A stretch of 13,242 bases of DNA, from positions 1-13,242 of the forward strand of contig JAHIVD010000073.1 in the NCBI GenBank assembly GCA_018816815.1, given 5' to 3'. Under the pieces are notes generated by a model, which was not told the origin of the DNA, did no database searches, and worked only from the letters and a program-made list of their open reading frames with translations. Every line of letters starts with the position of its first letter. The stretch's first letter is position 1. Origin of the DNA: Patescibacteria group bacterium (GTDB lineage Bacteria; Patescibacteriota; Microgenomatia; Daviesbacterales; UBA10151). The position numbers were made by a program, and so were the translations under genes. This document shows positions 1 to 7,026 of the stretch, piece after piece.

Positions 1-2
1 AA

Positions 3-152
3 AAATCAGGTGGTACTCACAAAAGTATACAGCGTTTGATTGTTTTCTTAACTTCACTCCTTTATTATATACTCAGAAGGATTTTGGGATTACTCCCTCT
101 ACCGGCTTACGCCGGTAGTTTCAAGTTCGGAACTATGAAGAGTGGGGATTAA
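3..152 (+). pseudogene. N-terminal fragment of a probable exported protein, frameshifted
   Basis: This frame is open from the left edge to a TAA at 150-152 and has no ATG before 135, so the start is either a TTG at 36 or lies outside the window. It encodes a hydrophobic stretch (about codons 36-98) ending in a signal-peptidase-like LPAYAG segment at 99-116, then SFKFGTMKSG. The frame then stops, but the frame that is one base back continues as open, coding-like sequence into the downstream gene ending at 607. Adding one G to the GGGG run at 144-147 would fuse the two pieces into one exported protein. An interior Arg-Arg pair in the hydrophobic stretch is unusual for a signal peptide, so a membrane segment is an alternative. 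The family is not recognised. Confidence 0.4.
99..118. repeat. 8-bp GC-rich hairpin
   Basis: CTACCGGC-TTAC-GCCGGTAG forms a perfect 8-bp stem with a 4-nt loop. Only a short TTT follows, so it is not a convincing terminator. It lies within codons for LPAYAG of the frameshifted gene, so it may simply be coding sequence. Confidence 0.4.
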
Positions 153-259
153 GTTCTGTTGAGATCGCGCAGCAAGGTCAAGTAATTCAACTTTGCCTGA
201 AAGGTGCCTACGTTACAGATTTATGTAAAGAATTAATTGTTAACGGAACACTAGAGGCC

Positions 260-607
260 ATGAGAAGTAAAACAGCAGTTCCCGGTTCAATTAAGTATAC
301 GGTATTAGGTGTGGATGGAGAAGGTTCAGGAATTTTTGATCCAATCTCAGCTCCTTCCTTGGAGGGAATAATGTTTCGAAGAACACTTTATGATTTCTTT
401 CAAACAAGCGGAGTTTCATTGCAAGTAAATGGAGATGAAGAACGCAGACAAGATGTTTTGCTGATACCGGAAACCCAAGGACCTTTATTGCGCTTCTTTT
501 GTAAATGGGAACAGGAGATTGAAGATAGACAAGGCGGACAATATTTGAATCCTAATAGGATCAAGTTTAGGAATTTGATTCCAGGTGTAAGTGCAGGCAC
601 AGTATGA
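260..607 (+). CDS. Hypothetical protein, probably the C-terminal part of a frameshifted gene
   Basis: From the first ATG this encodes 115 residues, but the frame is open back to a TAG at 116-118, and the extra codons 119-259 read like protein (for example SSVEIAQQGQVIQL and KELIVNGTLEA). No ATG, GTG or TTG occurs in that extension, and no ribosome binding site precedes the ATG at 260. The real protein therefore probably begins in the upstream fragment ending at 152 and is split by a one-base deletion. The product is soluble and mixed alpha/beta in appearance, without recognisable catalytic motifs. If the upstream signal-like segment belongs to it, it would be exported. It ends 91 bp before atpB and 35 bp before the atp promoter. 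No function can be assigned. Confidence 0.55.
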   Translation: MRSKTAVPGSIKYTVLGVDGEGSGIFDPISAPSLEGIMFRRTLYDFFQTSGVSLQVNGDEERRQDVLLIPETQGPLLRFFCKWEQEIEDRQGGQYLNPNRIKFRNLIPGVSAGTV

Positions 608-642
608 ATATAGATAGATTTTCCCTAAATTAAATCAAATAG

Positions 643-672
643 TTGACGCAAGTTTAAAGCTTCTTGTAATAT
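643..672 (+). promoter_or_regulatory. Promoter of the ATP synthase operon
   Basis: TTGACG (643-648), an 18-bp spacer and TAATAT (667-672) closely match the sigma-70 consensus. Initiation would fall near 679, giving an atpB leader of about 20 nt. This also excludes the upstream TTG at 675 as the atpB start. Confidence 0.65.
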
Positions 673-698
673 GTTTGGAATTCAAGCAATATACCTAT

Positions 699-1421
699 AT
701 GGAGAGTTTAGTAGTTTTAGAAGCTGAAGTTTTAGGACATTTTAAAAACCTTCCGATTACCAATACCCTTTTGGCAAGCTGGATTGCAATGTTTATTCTT
801 GCTGTAGTATCAATTCTTGCTACCCGGAAAGTACAGCTTATTCCTTCCGGTTTGCAGAGTTTATTTGAAATAATTGTAGATTTTGGCTATACCACAGTTG
901 AAGATTTGGCAGGAAGCAAAAAAGCCAAAGCTTTTTTTCCGATCGTCATGACTTTTTTCCTGTTTATTCTTTTTTCCAACTGGCTCGGTCTTATGCCTGG
1001 TTTTGCTACTATTAAGTTCGAAGGAGAGCATTTTCTTCGCTCCATGAATTCTGATCTAAATATGACCTTAGGCTTGGCTTTAACTTCTGCTGCACTGACC
1101 CATGCTTTTGCAATTTATTACCTGGGTATCTTTGGTTATCTTAAAAAATGGTTTGCCCTAAACCCTGTTTTTTTATTTGTGGGATTATTAGAGTTAGTTG
1201 GAGAAGTTACAAAAGTACTATCGCTATCTCTTCGACTTTTTGGTAATATATTTGCAGGTGAAGTAGCGTTACTGGCAGTTTCATCGATTTTTGCTTTTGT
1301 AGCGCCGCTCCCTTTTTATTTTCTGGAGATTATTGTAGGATTTGTACAGGCAGCTGTTTTTGCTATGTTAACATTAGTATTTATGGTGCTTCTTAGCGAA
1401 AAGCATGCACAAGAACATTAA
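699..1421 (+). CDS. atpB: F-type ATP synthase F0 subunit a
   Basis: This is the stator channel subunit of the membrane F0 sector, which passes protons to and from the c-ring. The 240-residue product has the family's hydrophobic segments and the diagnostic LSLRLFGNIFAGE block in its penultimate helix. Arg179 there corresponds to the essential Arg210 of E. coli subunit a. SNWLGLMPG (93-101) and the C-terminal helix GFVQAAVFAMLTLVF (214-228) are also typical. The ATG at 699 is preferred because a TTG at 675 lies upstream of the expected transcription start. There is no clear Shine-Dalgarno. It is first in the atp operon, 30 bp before atpE. No separate atpI is visible upstream. Confidence 0.95.
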   Translation: MESLVVLEAEVLGHFKNLPITNTLLASWIAMFILAVVSILATRKVQLIPSGLQSLFEIIVDFGYTTVEDLAGSKKAKAFFPIVMTFFLFILFSNWLGLMPGFATIKFEGEHFLRSMNSDLNMTLGLALTSAALTHAFAIYYLGIFGYLKKWFALNPVFLFVGLLELVGEVTKVLSLSLRLFGNIFAGEVALLAVSSIFAFVAPLPFYFLEIIVGFVQAAVFAMLTLVFMVLLSEKHAQEH

Positions 1422-1440
1422 TTTAAGTATTTAAAAAAGA

Positions 1441-1446
1441 AAGGAG
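1441..1446 (+). promoter_or_regulatory. Strong ribosome binding site of atpE
   Basis: AAGGAG sits five bases before the atpE ATG. It stands out because most genes in this window lack a Shine-Dalgarno. Subunit c is needed in many copies per complex, so a strong site fits. Confidence 0.8.
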
Positions 1447-1451
1447 ATAAA

Positions 1452-1658
1452 ATGCCAGCGAATTTTGTATCGGGTTTTACTATTGCATTTGGAACAATAT
1501 TTCCTGCTATAGCTATTGGTTTAATTGGTTTTAAAGCCATGGAATCAATTGGCAGAAATCCTGATGCTGCTAATAAGATTATGCCGCCAATGCTTTTGGG
1601 CATGGCTTTTGCAGAAGCTATTGCTATTTATGCTTTAGTTATAGCTTTTATAAAATAA
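1452..1658 (+). CDS. atpE: F-type ATP synthase F0 subunit c (proteolipid)
   Basis: This 68-residue two-helix hairpin protein forms the rotating c-ring. The cytoplasmic loop has the conserved Arg35-Asn36-Pro37 that contacts gamma and epsilon. The ion-binding carboxylate is Glu55 in the second helix, equivalent to E. coli Asp61. It is followed by Ala56, not the Ser or Thr of sodium-type rings, and the first-helix position that carries Gln in Ilyobacter appears to be Ile22. A proton-specific ring is therefore more likely, by inference. The glycine-rich packing motif of helix 1 is reduced to Gly23 and Gly26. It is preceded by AAGGAG and followed by an unusually long 157-bp gap before atpF. Confidence 0.95.
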   Translation: MPANFVSGFTIAFGTIFPAIAIGLIGFKAMESIGRNPDAANKIMPPMLLGMAFAEAIAIYALVIAFIK

Positions 1659-1815
1659 TGGAGAATTCGGCTCGTCTGGCCGTAAAGCACTGCGTGTGAC
1701 AAATTCGTATATTTGGGATTTGTTTCATGCTAAAAAAGCTTAAGTTATTGATTACTGGTTAACTCAACTGTATCAATTGCTTTGAACGGTTCATACGTTG
1801 TCGTTTTAATTATTT
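1659..1815 (+). other. Long atpE-atpF spacer
   Basis: This spacer is 157 bp in an operon where other junctions are overlaps or up to about 65 bp. The first half has a locally GC-richer patch (about 1668-1700). A weak inverted repeat, ACAAAT (1699-1704) and ATTTGT (1718-1723), follows. The 3' end holds a promoter candidate directly before atpF. I see no tRNA fold; an 11-codon ATG frame at 1727 has no support. Confidence 0.5.
1782..1810 (+). promoter_or_regulatory. Internal promoter before atpF
   Basis: TTGAAC (1782-1787), a 17-bp spacer and TTTAAT (1805-1810) lie only 5 nt from the atpF ATG. No Shine-Dalgarno is present, so an atpF transcript from this site would be leaderless. It could uncouple b-to-beta subunit expression from a and c. 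Confidence 0.45.
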
Positions 1816-2310
1816 ATGGAAATATTACATCAGTTTGGGGTAAATCCAGTACTCTTGATTGCACAAGGAGTTAATTTTATAATACTCCTTTTTATCTTAA
1901 AAATGTTTTTATATAAACCATTATTAAATGTTTTAGAAGAGCGTAAAAAAAGGATTGCGGAAAGTTTGAAAAATGCGGAGGAGATAGAGAAAAGATTGCA
2001 GGAAACCAATGAAAAAATAGATGTTATGATTGGTAAAGCTGCAAAAGAGGCACAAAAGATAATTGATGAATCAAGAAAAGAGGGTGTATTGTATCTTGAG
2101 GAAACCAAAGAAAGAGCTGGCAGGATGGCAGAAGAGGTTATTAAGAAAAGCAAAGAAGCTGCCCGGGCTGAAGCTTTGAAGATTGAACAGGAAGTGATGA
2201 GCAAAATGGCAAGGATTGTGGCAGCAGGTATGGAAAAAGTGACAGGTAGGATTTTAAACAACAAAACCCAAAGGGAGATAATCGAAAAGAGTATTAAAAA
2301 CTTATCATGA
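1816..2310 (+). CDS. atpF: F-type ATP synthase F0 subunit b
   Basis: This is the peripheral-stalk subunit holding F1 against the F0 stator. The 164-residue protein has one N-terminal transmembrane helix (about 11-33) followed by the family block FLYKPLLNVLEERKKRI (31-47). A long charged alpha-helical region rich in Glu, Lys and Ala then runs almost to the end, as expected for the right-handed coiled-coil stalk. The length is close to the usual 156-170 residues. No ribosome binding site precedes the ATG, but a promoter-like sequence does. The stop overlaps the atpH start as ATGA (2307-2310), indicating translational coupling. Only one b gene is present, so the stalk is probably a homodimer. 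Confidence 0.93.
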   Translation: MEILHQFGVNPVLLIAQGVNFIILLFILKMFLYKPLLNVLEERKKRIAESLKNAEEIEKRLQETNEKIDVMIGKAAKEAQKIIDESRKEGVLYLEETKERAGRMAEEVIKKSKEAARAEALKIEQEVMSKMARIVAAGMEKVTGRILNNKTQREIIEKSIKNLS

Positions 2311-2699
2311 CAAAAAAAGAGTTACAAAAGAAAGTAAGCAAATTGGTGCGAGCCAGTTTTAAAGACGGTAGAATACTTGAACTTCAGGTAACCCGTTCAA
2401 TTAAAGTCCTTAAATCCCTGCCAAGACATGAAGCAATTCATGGTTTGTCAGAATATCTGAAAGGAATACGCAGAAACGAGAGAAAACACACATTGTATAT
2501 TGAAACAGTGGTACCGCTTTCCTCTGCTCAGATTAAGAAGGCAAAAAAAATGGCAGAGAAAAAAACTGAAATCACTAAAGTCCTGGTAAGCATTAATCCG
2601 GATATTTTTGGCGGATTTAAATTAAGAACTGGGGATGAGGTTTTGGATGAATCTATTTTAGGGAAAATTAATCAGGTGAAGGAGGTAATTAGTGGCTGA
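2307..2699 (+). CDS. atpH: F-type ATP synthase F1 subunit delta, short form
   Basis: Delta links the top of the alpha3-beta3 head to the b-subunit stalk. The C-terminal family signature is clear: PLSSAQIKKAKKMAEKK (70-86) and INPDIFGGFKLRTGDEVLD (96-114). The protein is only 130 residues against about 175-180 in E. coli. The missing length is in the N-terminal helical domain that grips the alpha N-termini, here about 65 residues. The start overlaps the atpF stop by 4 bp, and the end overlaps the atpA GTG start by 8 bp. Identity rests on the C-terminal motif plus the conserved operon position. Confidence 0.88.
   Translation: MTKKELQKKVSKLVRASFKDGRILELQVTRSIKVLKSLPRHEAIHGLSEYLKGIRRNERKHTLYIETVVPLSSAQIKKAKKMAEKKTEITKVLVSINPDIFGGFKLRTGDEVLDESILGKINQVKEVISG
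2679..2686 (+). promoter_or_regulatory. Strong ribosome binding site of atpA
   Basis: AAGGAGGT lies inside the 3' end of atpH, five bases before GTG at 2692. It fixes GTG as the atpA start and is the best Shine-Dalgarno in the window. Confidence 0.85.
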
Positions 2700-4233
2700 T
2701 TTGATAGCTGATATAGAAAATCAAATAAAAGGGCTTAAACTTAAAGCTCAAAGAGAAAATGTGGGTGTGGTTACTGAAATTGGTGATGGTGTGGCAAAAA
2801 TTGAAGGCTTGTCGGATGTGCAGTACTGCGAACTGATTGATTTTGGTTCTTCTGGAAAGAATATTTATGGTTTAGCTTTAAATTTGGAACAATATAATGT
2901 CGGGGCAGTTATTTTTGGCGATTTTATAAAAGTTAAAGAAGGAGATACTGTTAAAACTACAGGGAAGATTTTGCAAGTTCCTGTCGGAGAAGAGTTAATT
3001 GGCCGTGTTGTTGATGCTTTGGGTAACCCGATTGACGGTAAAGGAGCTATTAGGACCAAAAAAAACTACCCGGTTGAAAAGATTGCGCCAGGTGTTATTG
3101 CCCGGCAATCAGTTGACACTCCGCTGCAAACAGGTATTAAAGCAATTGATGCTATGATTCCAATTGGCCGGGGGCAAAGAGAACTGATTATCGGTGATAG
3201 AAGTACCGGAAAAACAACTATTGCTGTTGATGCAATCATTAATCAAGGCAATTTATCGACCCGCTCCGTTCGTTCAAAACCAGTTATTTGTATATATGTA
3301 GCAATTGGTCAAAAGACTTCTAAAGTTGCTCAGCTAGTAGCTAAGTTGGAAGAATCCGGAGCCATGGAGCATACTATTGTTGTTTCCGCTTCTGCTTCTG
3401 ATTCTGCTACCATGCAGTATTTAGCTCCATATGCCGGTTGTGCCATGGGTGAATATTTTATGGATCAGGGCAAAGAAGCTTTGATTATTTACGATGACCT
3501 TTCCAAACATGCCTGGGCATATAGGCAAATGTCCTTGCTTCTTAGGCGTCCGTCAGGCCGTGAAGCTTATCCTGGAGACGTATTTTATCTTCACTCCAGG
3601 TTGCTTGAGCGGGCTGCAAAACTAAATAAAGATTTTGGAGGAGGATCACTTACTGCTTTGCCTATAATTGAAACGCAGGCAGGTGATGTTTCAGCATATA
3701 TTCCTACTAATGTTATATCAATAACAGACGGACAGATTTATTTAGAATCAGATCTCTTTTTTGCCGGGATCAGACCAGCTGTTAATGTGGGTTTATCTGT
3801 TTCCAGGGTTGGTGGTGCTGCTCAAATAAAGGCTATGAAAGCAGTGGCTGGGAAACTCAGGCTGGATTTGGCTCAATTTAGAGCACTGCAGGCTTTTGCC
3901 CAATTTTCTTCTGATTTGGATCCGGAAACCAGGGCTCAGATTGAAAGAGGAAAAAGAATAACAGAAATTTTAAAACAACTTCCCTACTCTCCTGTCTCAG
4001 TAGAAGAACAAATAGTGGTGTTATGGGCGGCAACGAACGGGCATTTAGACGGGATAGAAACAGAAAAAGTCCGTGAATTTGAACAAAAGTATATTGCTTA
4101 TTTAAAACTTCGTGAGAAGAAGTTGTTGTCCGGTATTGCGGATAAAAAAGAATTGGATGATGGCATGATCAAGCGGTTGGATAAGATTACGAAAGAATTT
4201 GTAAATATATTTACGAAAGGAAGTAAAAAATAA
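2692..4233 (+). CDS. atpA: F-type ATP synthase F1 subunit alpha
   Basis: This is the non-catalytic nucleotide-binding subunit of the F1 hexamer; the 513 residues match the family length. The P-loop is GDRSTGKT (168-175), where most bacteria have GDRQTGKT. The Walker B region is LIIYDDLSKHAWAYRQMSLL (264-283). SVSRVGG (369-375) carries the arginine finger Arg372, equivalent to E. coli Arg376, which completes the catalytic site on beta. The start is GTG, supported by a strong Shine-Dalgarno, and overlaps atpH by 8 bp. It ends 11 bp before atpG. Nothing suggests damage. Confidence 0.97.
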   Translation: MADLIADIENQIKGLKLKAQRENVGVVTEIGDGVAKIEGLSDVQYCELIDFGSSGKNIYGLALNLEQYNVGAVIFGDFIKVKEGDTVKTTGKILQVPVGEELIGRVVDALGNPIDGKGAIRTKKNYPVEKIAPGVIARQSVDTPLQTGIKAIDAMIPIGRGQRELIIGDRSTGKTTIAVDAIINQGNLSTRSVRSKPVICIYVAIGQKTSKVAQLVAKLEESGAMEHTIVVSASASDSATMQYLAPYAGCAMGEYFMDQGKEALIIYDDLSKHAWAYRQMSLLLRRPSGREAYPGDVFYLHSRLLERAAKLNKDFGGGSLTALPIIETQAGDVSAYIPTNVISITDGQIYLESDLFFAGIRPAVNVGLSVSRVGGAAQIKAMKAVAGKLRLDLAQFRALQAFAQFSSDLDPETRAQIERGKRITEILKQLPYSPVSVEEQIVVLWAATNGHLDGIETEKVREFEQKYIAYLKLREKKLLSGIADKKELDDGMIKRLDKITKEFVNIFTKGSKK

Positions 4234-4244
4234 TTTTCTAAGTT

Positions 4245-5132
4245 ATGGCTAATACCAGAGAGTTGAGACGCAGGATAAAATCCGTCAAAGGCACAGCACA
4301 AATAACTAAAGCCATGCAGATGGTGGCAGCTACTAAGATGAGGAAAGCTCAAAACCAAGCTTTAAGCGGAAGACCTTACAATTTTAATTTAAGTAAAGCC
4401 TTAAAAAAGGTTTTGCCTTTGGTAGAGATTAGGTCTCATTCTTTGCTTTTAGGTAACGGCGTAAAAACAATTGGAGTGGCGCTTTTGACAACGGATAAAA
4501 GCTTGTGCGGGGCCTTGAATACCAATCTGTTCAGATTAATAACTGCTTCAGGTTTTTTATCTGCTGATGCTGTTTTTTATACAATCGGTAAAAAAGGCAG
4601 AAATTTTATAGCCAGGTCCGGAAAAAATTTACAGGCAGATTTTGAGAATTTGGATGTAGTAACATTTAAAGGGGCAGTTCAACTGGCAAAGTTGGTGATG
4701 GATGCCTTTTTAGCTAAAGAAGTAGGAGAGGTTTATATTGTCTATCCCCGTTTTAATTCTACTTTAAAACAAGAACCTGTAAAGATAAAATTATTGCCGA
4801 TTGAATATTCAAAGCTGGAAGAAATGATTGCCCGTGAGGTGCAAAGTGACTCAAAGGAAGATAAGGAAACAGAGAGTGAATTTCTTTTTGAGCCTGATCC
4901 GTATAAATTATTGGATTATATTTTAGTCCACTATATTCAGATTGAAATTTACCAATCTCTTTTGGAAACTAAGGCTTCTGAACATTCTGCCAGAATGATT
5001 GCCATGAAAAACGCTACGGATAATGCTTTAGATCTTGTAGACGATCTAAATCTTGCATATAATCAAACCCGGCAGGATTCGATTACCAAAGAACTTTTGG
5101 AAATAACAACAGCAATAGTTGCAATGAGTTAA
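4245..5132 (+). CDS. atpG: F-type ATP synthase F1 subunit gamma
   Basis: Gamma is the central rotating shaft. The 295-residue protein starts with the conserved N-terminal helix (RELRRRIKSVKGTAQITKAM, 5-24, then MVAATKMRKAQ). LCGALN (87-92) lies in the Rossmann-like middle domain. The C-terminal helix carries SEHSARMIAMKNATDNA (245-261), which pairs with the N-terminal helix as the coiled-coil axle. A charged Asp/Glu/Lys-rich insertion around 201-212 makes it slightly longer than E. coli gamma (287 residues). No clear Shine-Dalgarno precedes the ATG; it follows atpA by 11 bp and is separated from atpD by 64 bp. Confidence 0.95.
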   Translation: MANTRELRRRIKSVKGTAQITKAMQMVAATKMRKAQNQALSGRPYNFNLSKALKKVLPLVEIRSHSLLLGNGVKTIGVALLTTDKSLCGALNTNLFRLITASGFLSADAVFYTIGKKGRNFIARSGKNLQADFENLDVVTFKGAVQLAKLVMDAFLAKEVGEVYIVYPRFNSTLKQEPVKIKLLPIEYSKLEEMIAREVQSDSKEDKETESEFLFEPDPYKLLDYILVHYIQIEIYQSLLETKASEHSARMIAMKNATDNALDLVDDLNLAYNQTRQDSITKELLEITTAIVAMS

Positions 5133-5196
5133 GTGTATATTTTTCAGCTGACTCGAACAGTTTTCTTCGGGCACAGGGAGAAGTTATTATAAAAAT

Positions 5197-6567
5197 ATGA
5201 AAAACACAGGAACAGTTGTTCAAATAATAGGTGCAGTCGTTGATATAGAGTTTGATCTAAAAAAAATACCTACAATTTACAATGCTTTGGAAATTACCAG
5301 AGGCAAGGAAAAACTGGTTTTAGAAGTACAGCAACATTTGGGTGAAGGTATAGTCCGGGCAGTAGCTATGAGTACAACAGACGGATTAAAAAGAGGAACT
5401 GAGGTGGTTGATACCGGTAGTCCAATCTCTGTTCCGGTAGGTAAAGAAGTATTGGGAAGGCTTTTTAATGTTTTGGGTGAGCCAATAGATCAGAAAGGGG
5501 CTGTGAAAGCTAAAAAAAGACTGCCGATTCACCGGGCTGCTCCAAATTTTGCAGAGCAATCAACTGAATCCGAGGTTTTTGAGACAGGAATTAAAGTTAT
5601 TGATCTTCTTGCTCCGTTTGTAAAAGGTGGAAAAGTTGGTTTATTCGGCGGAGCCGGAGTGGGAAAAACAGTTTTAATTCAGGAGTTAATCCGTAACATT
5701 GCTGCAGAGCATGGAGGTTTTTCTGTTTTTGCCGGAGTTGGTGAAAGAACCAGAGAAGGAAATGATTTATATCATGAAATGAAGGAATCAGGGGTGATTA
5801 ATAAAACTGCTATGGTATTTGGTCAGATGAATGAACCACCCGGCGCACGTTTAAGAGTTGGTTTATCAGGATTGACAATGGCAGAATATTTCCGGGATGA
5901 GACAGGTAAAGACGTGCTTTTGTTTATTGATAATATTTTCAGGTTTTCTCAGGCAGGATCTGAGGTGTCAGCTCTTTTAGGAAGGATCCCTTCAGCTGTG
6001 GGTTACCAGCCAACTTTGGCTACTGAAATGGGAACTTTGCAGGAGCGGATTACTTCTACTAAAAAAGGCTCAATTACTTCTGTTCAGGCTGTTTATGTGC
6101 CGGCAGATGACTATACAGACCCGGCTCCTGCTACTACCTTTGCCCATTTGGATTCCACCATTGCACTGGACAGAGCTTTAACAGAACAAGGTCTTTATCC
6201 GGCAGTTGATCCTCTGGGTTCTTCTTCCCGGGTACTTGATCCGGCTGTAGTGGGCCAGGAACACTACGATGTGGCAGTAGGCGTACAAAAAGTACTGCAA
6301 AGGTACAAAGACCTGCAGGATATTATTGCTATTTTAGGAATTGAGGAATTGTCTGACGGAGATAAATTAACAGTTGCCAGAGCCAGAAAGATTCAGAGAT
6401 TTTTAACCCAATCGTTCTTTGTAGCAGAGGCATTTACCGGAAGAAAAGGTAAATATGTATCTGTAAAAGATACAGTCCAAGGATTTAAAGAGATTTTAGA
6501 TGGTAAACATGACTCCAAGCCCGAACAAGCTTTTTACATGATTGGGACTATTGCGGAAGTAAAATAA
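5197..6567 (+). CDS. atpD: F-type ATP synthase F1 subunit beta
   Basis: This is the catalytic subunit that makes or hydrolyses ATP. The 456 residues carry the P-loop GGAGVGKT (151-158), GERTREGND (182-190) with catalytic Glu183 (E. coli Glu181), and Walker B LLFIDNIFRFSQAGSEVSAL (241-260). The C-terminal lever, DELSEED in most bacteria, reads IEELSDGDK (382-390), so its acidic character is only partly kept. It lies 64 bp after atpG with no well-spaced Shine-Dalgarno; a TATTAT 6 nt before the ATG could be a -10 element but lacks a good -35. Unusually, atpC does not follow: the last 20 bp overlap the 3' end of a convergent minus-strand gene. Confidence 0.97.
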   Translation: MKNTGTVVQIIGAVVDIEFDLKKIPTIYNALEITRGKEKLVLEVQQHLGEGIVRAVAMSTTDGLKRGTEVVDTGSPISVPVGKEVLGRLFNVLGEPIDQKGAVKAKKRLPIHRAAPNFAEQSTESEVFETGIKVIDLLAPFVKGGKVGLFGGAGVGKTVLIQELIRNIAAEHGGFSVFAGVGERTREGNDLYHEMKESGVINKTAMVFGQMNEPPGARLRVGLSGLTMAEYFRDETGKDVLLFIDNIFRFSQAGSEVSALLGRIPSAVGYQPTLATEMGTLQERITSTKKGSITSVQAVYVPADDYTDPAPATTFAHLDSTIALDRALTEQGLYPAVDPLGSSSRVLDPAVVGQEHYDVAVGVQKVLQRYKDLQDIIAILGIEELSDGDKLTVARARKIQRFLTQSFFVAEAFTGRKGKYVSVKDTVQGFKEILDGKHDSKPEQAFYMIGTIAEVK

Positions 6568-6979
6568 ATGTATTTCTTTGCCTAAAAGCTTCTGATAGAG
6601 AACGCACATTGTATTGCCCGAGTCCGCCTACAGCTATCAAAGCGCCTGTGGCTGCTCCCCAAATAGCGCCCTCATGGCCTGCTATACCAAATCCTGCAGT
6701 TGCACCGGCTACTGCCATTCCAAGACCAGCTTCTAAGGTAGATTCTAATGCTTTTAAATAAGCTTGGAGTGTTTTGCCTTTTTTTGCAAATTCTATTGCT
6801 CTATTACTGGATTCTATTCCTTGCAAAACTCCACCAACAGCAGCTCATAATCCTAGAGCAACTTCTACACCTACTTGTGTATTCCAAATAAGACTTGCTC
6901 CAGTTCCGTAGACTATACTAACTGTACTGGTCCCAAAGGCGATGTTCTTTAATGGTAACCTTGGAAGCCTCTCATTCAT
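6548..6979 (-). pseudogene. Glycine-rich membrane-type hypothetical gene interrupted by UGA
   Basis: From ATG at 6979-6977 the frame runs 44 codons to a TGA at 6847-6845, then continues for 98 sense codons to a TAG at 6548. Both sides read as one protein: VEVALGL before the stop and AAVGGVLQGIESSNRAIEF after it. A single G-to-T change of a Gly GGA codon would explain it. The region after the stop has a helical charged part (56-84), then a Gly/Ala-rich hydrophobic segment (about 85-120), suggesting membrane insertion. Restart at a TTG (6826) is possible and would give 92 residues. An intact promoter lies before the ATG. Its 3' end overlaps atpD by 20 bp. The family is not recognised; sequencing error cannot be excluded. 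Confidence 0.5.
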
Positions 6980-6989
6980 AATTTGGTTG

Positions 6990-7018
6990 ATTTTATTAAT
7001 CTATAGGTTATTTGTCAA
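6990..7018 (-). promoter_or_regulatory. Promoter of the UGA-interrupted gene
   Basis: On the minus strand, TTGACA (7018-7013, perfect consensus), a 17-bp spacer and TAAAAT (6995-6990) precede the ATG at 6979 by 10 nt. This is the best promoter in the window and supports 6979 as the original start of the broken gene. Confidence 0.65.
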
Positions 7019-7026
7019 ATAAGGTG

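Noticed and set aside
144..150. Programmed -1 ribosomal frameshift in the left-edge gene
   Set aside because: The site lacks an XXXYYYZ slippery heptamer, so a base deletion explains the split better.
1727..1762. 11-codon leader peptide in the atpE-atpF spacer
   Set aside because: No ribosome binding site, no regulatory codon run and no attenuator structure.
1830..2264. Long minus-strand reading frame opposite atpF
   Set aside because: It is a shadow of the biased codon pattern of the coiled-coil atpF gene; no promoter or family features.
5133..5196. Possible tRNA T-arm on the minus strand between atpG and atpD (TTCGAGT loop)
   Set aside because: The T-stem has a mismatch and no matching 7-bp acceptor stem or anticodon arm can be formed at tRNA spacing.
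6845..6847. UGA recoded as glycine or tryptophan (alternative code) or selenocysteine
   Set aside because: Several intact neighbours end in TGA and none of the well-conserved genes has an in-frame TGA. No selenocysteine context is evident.
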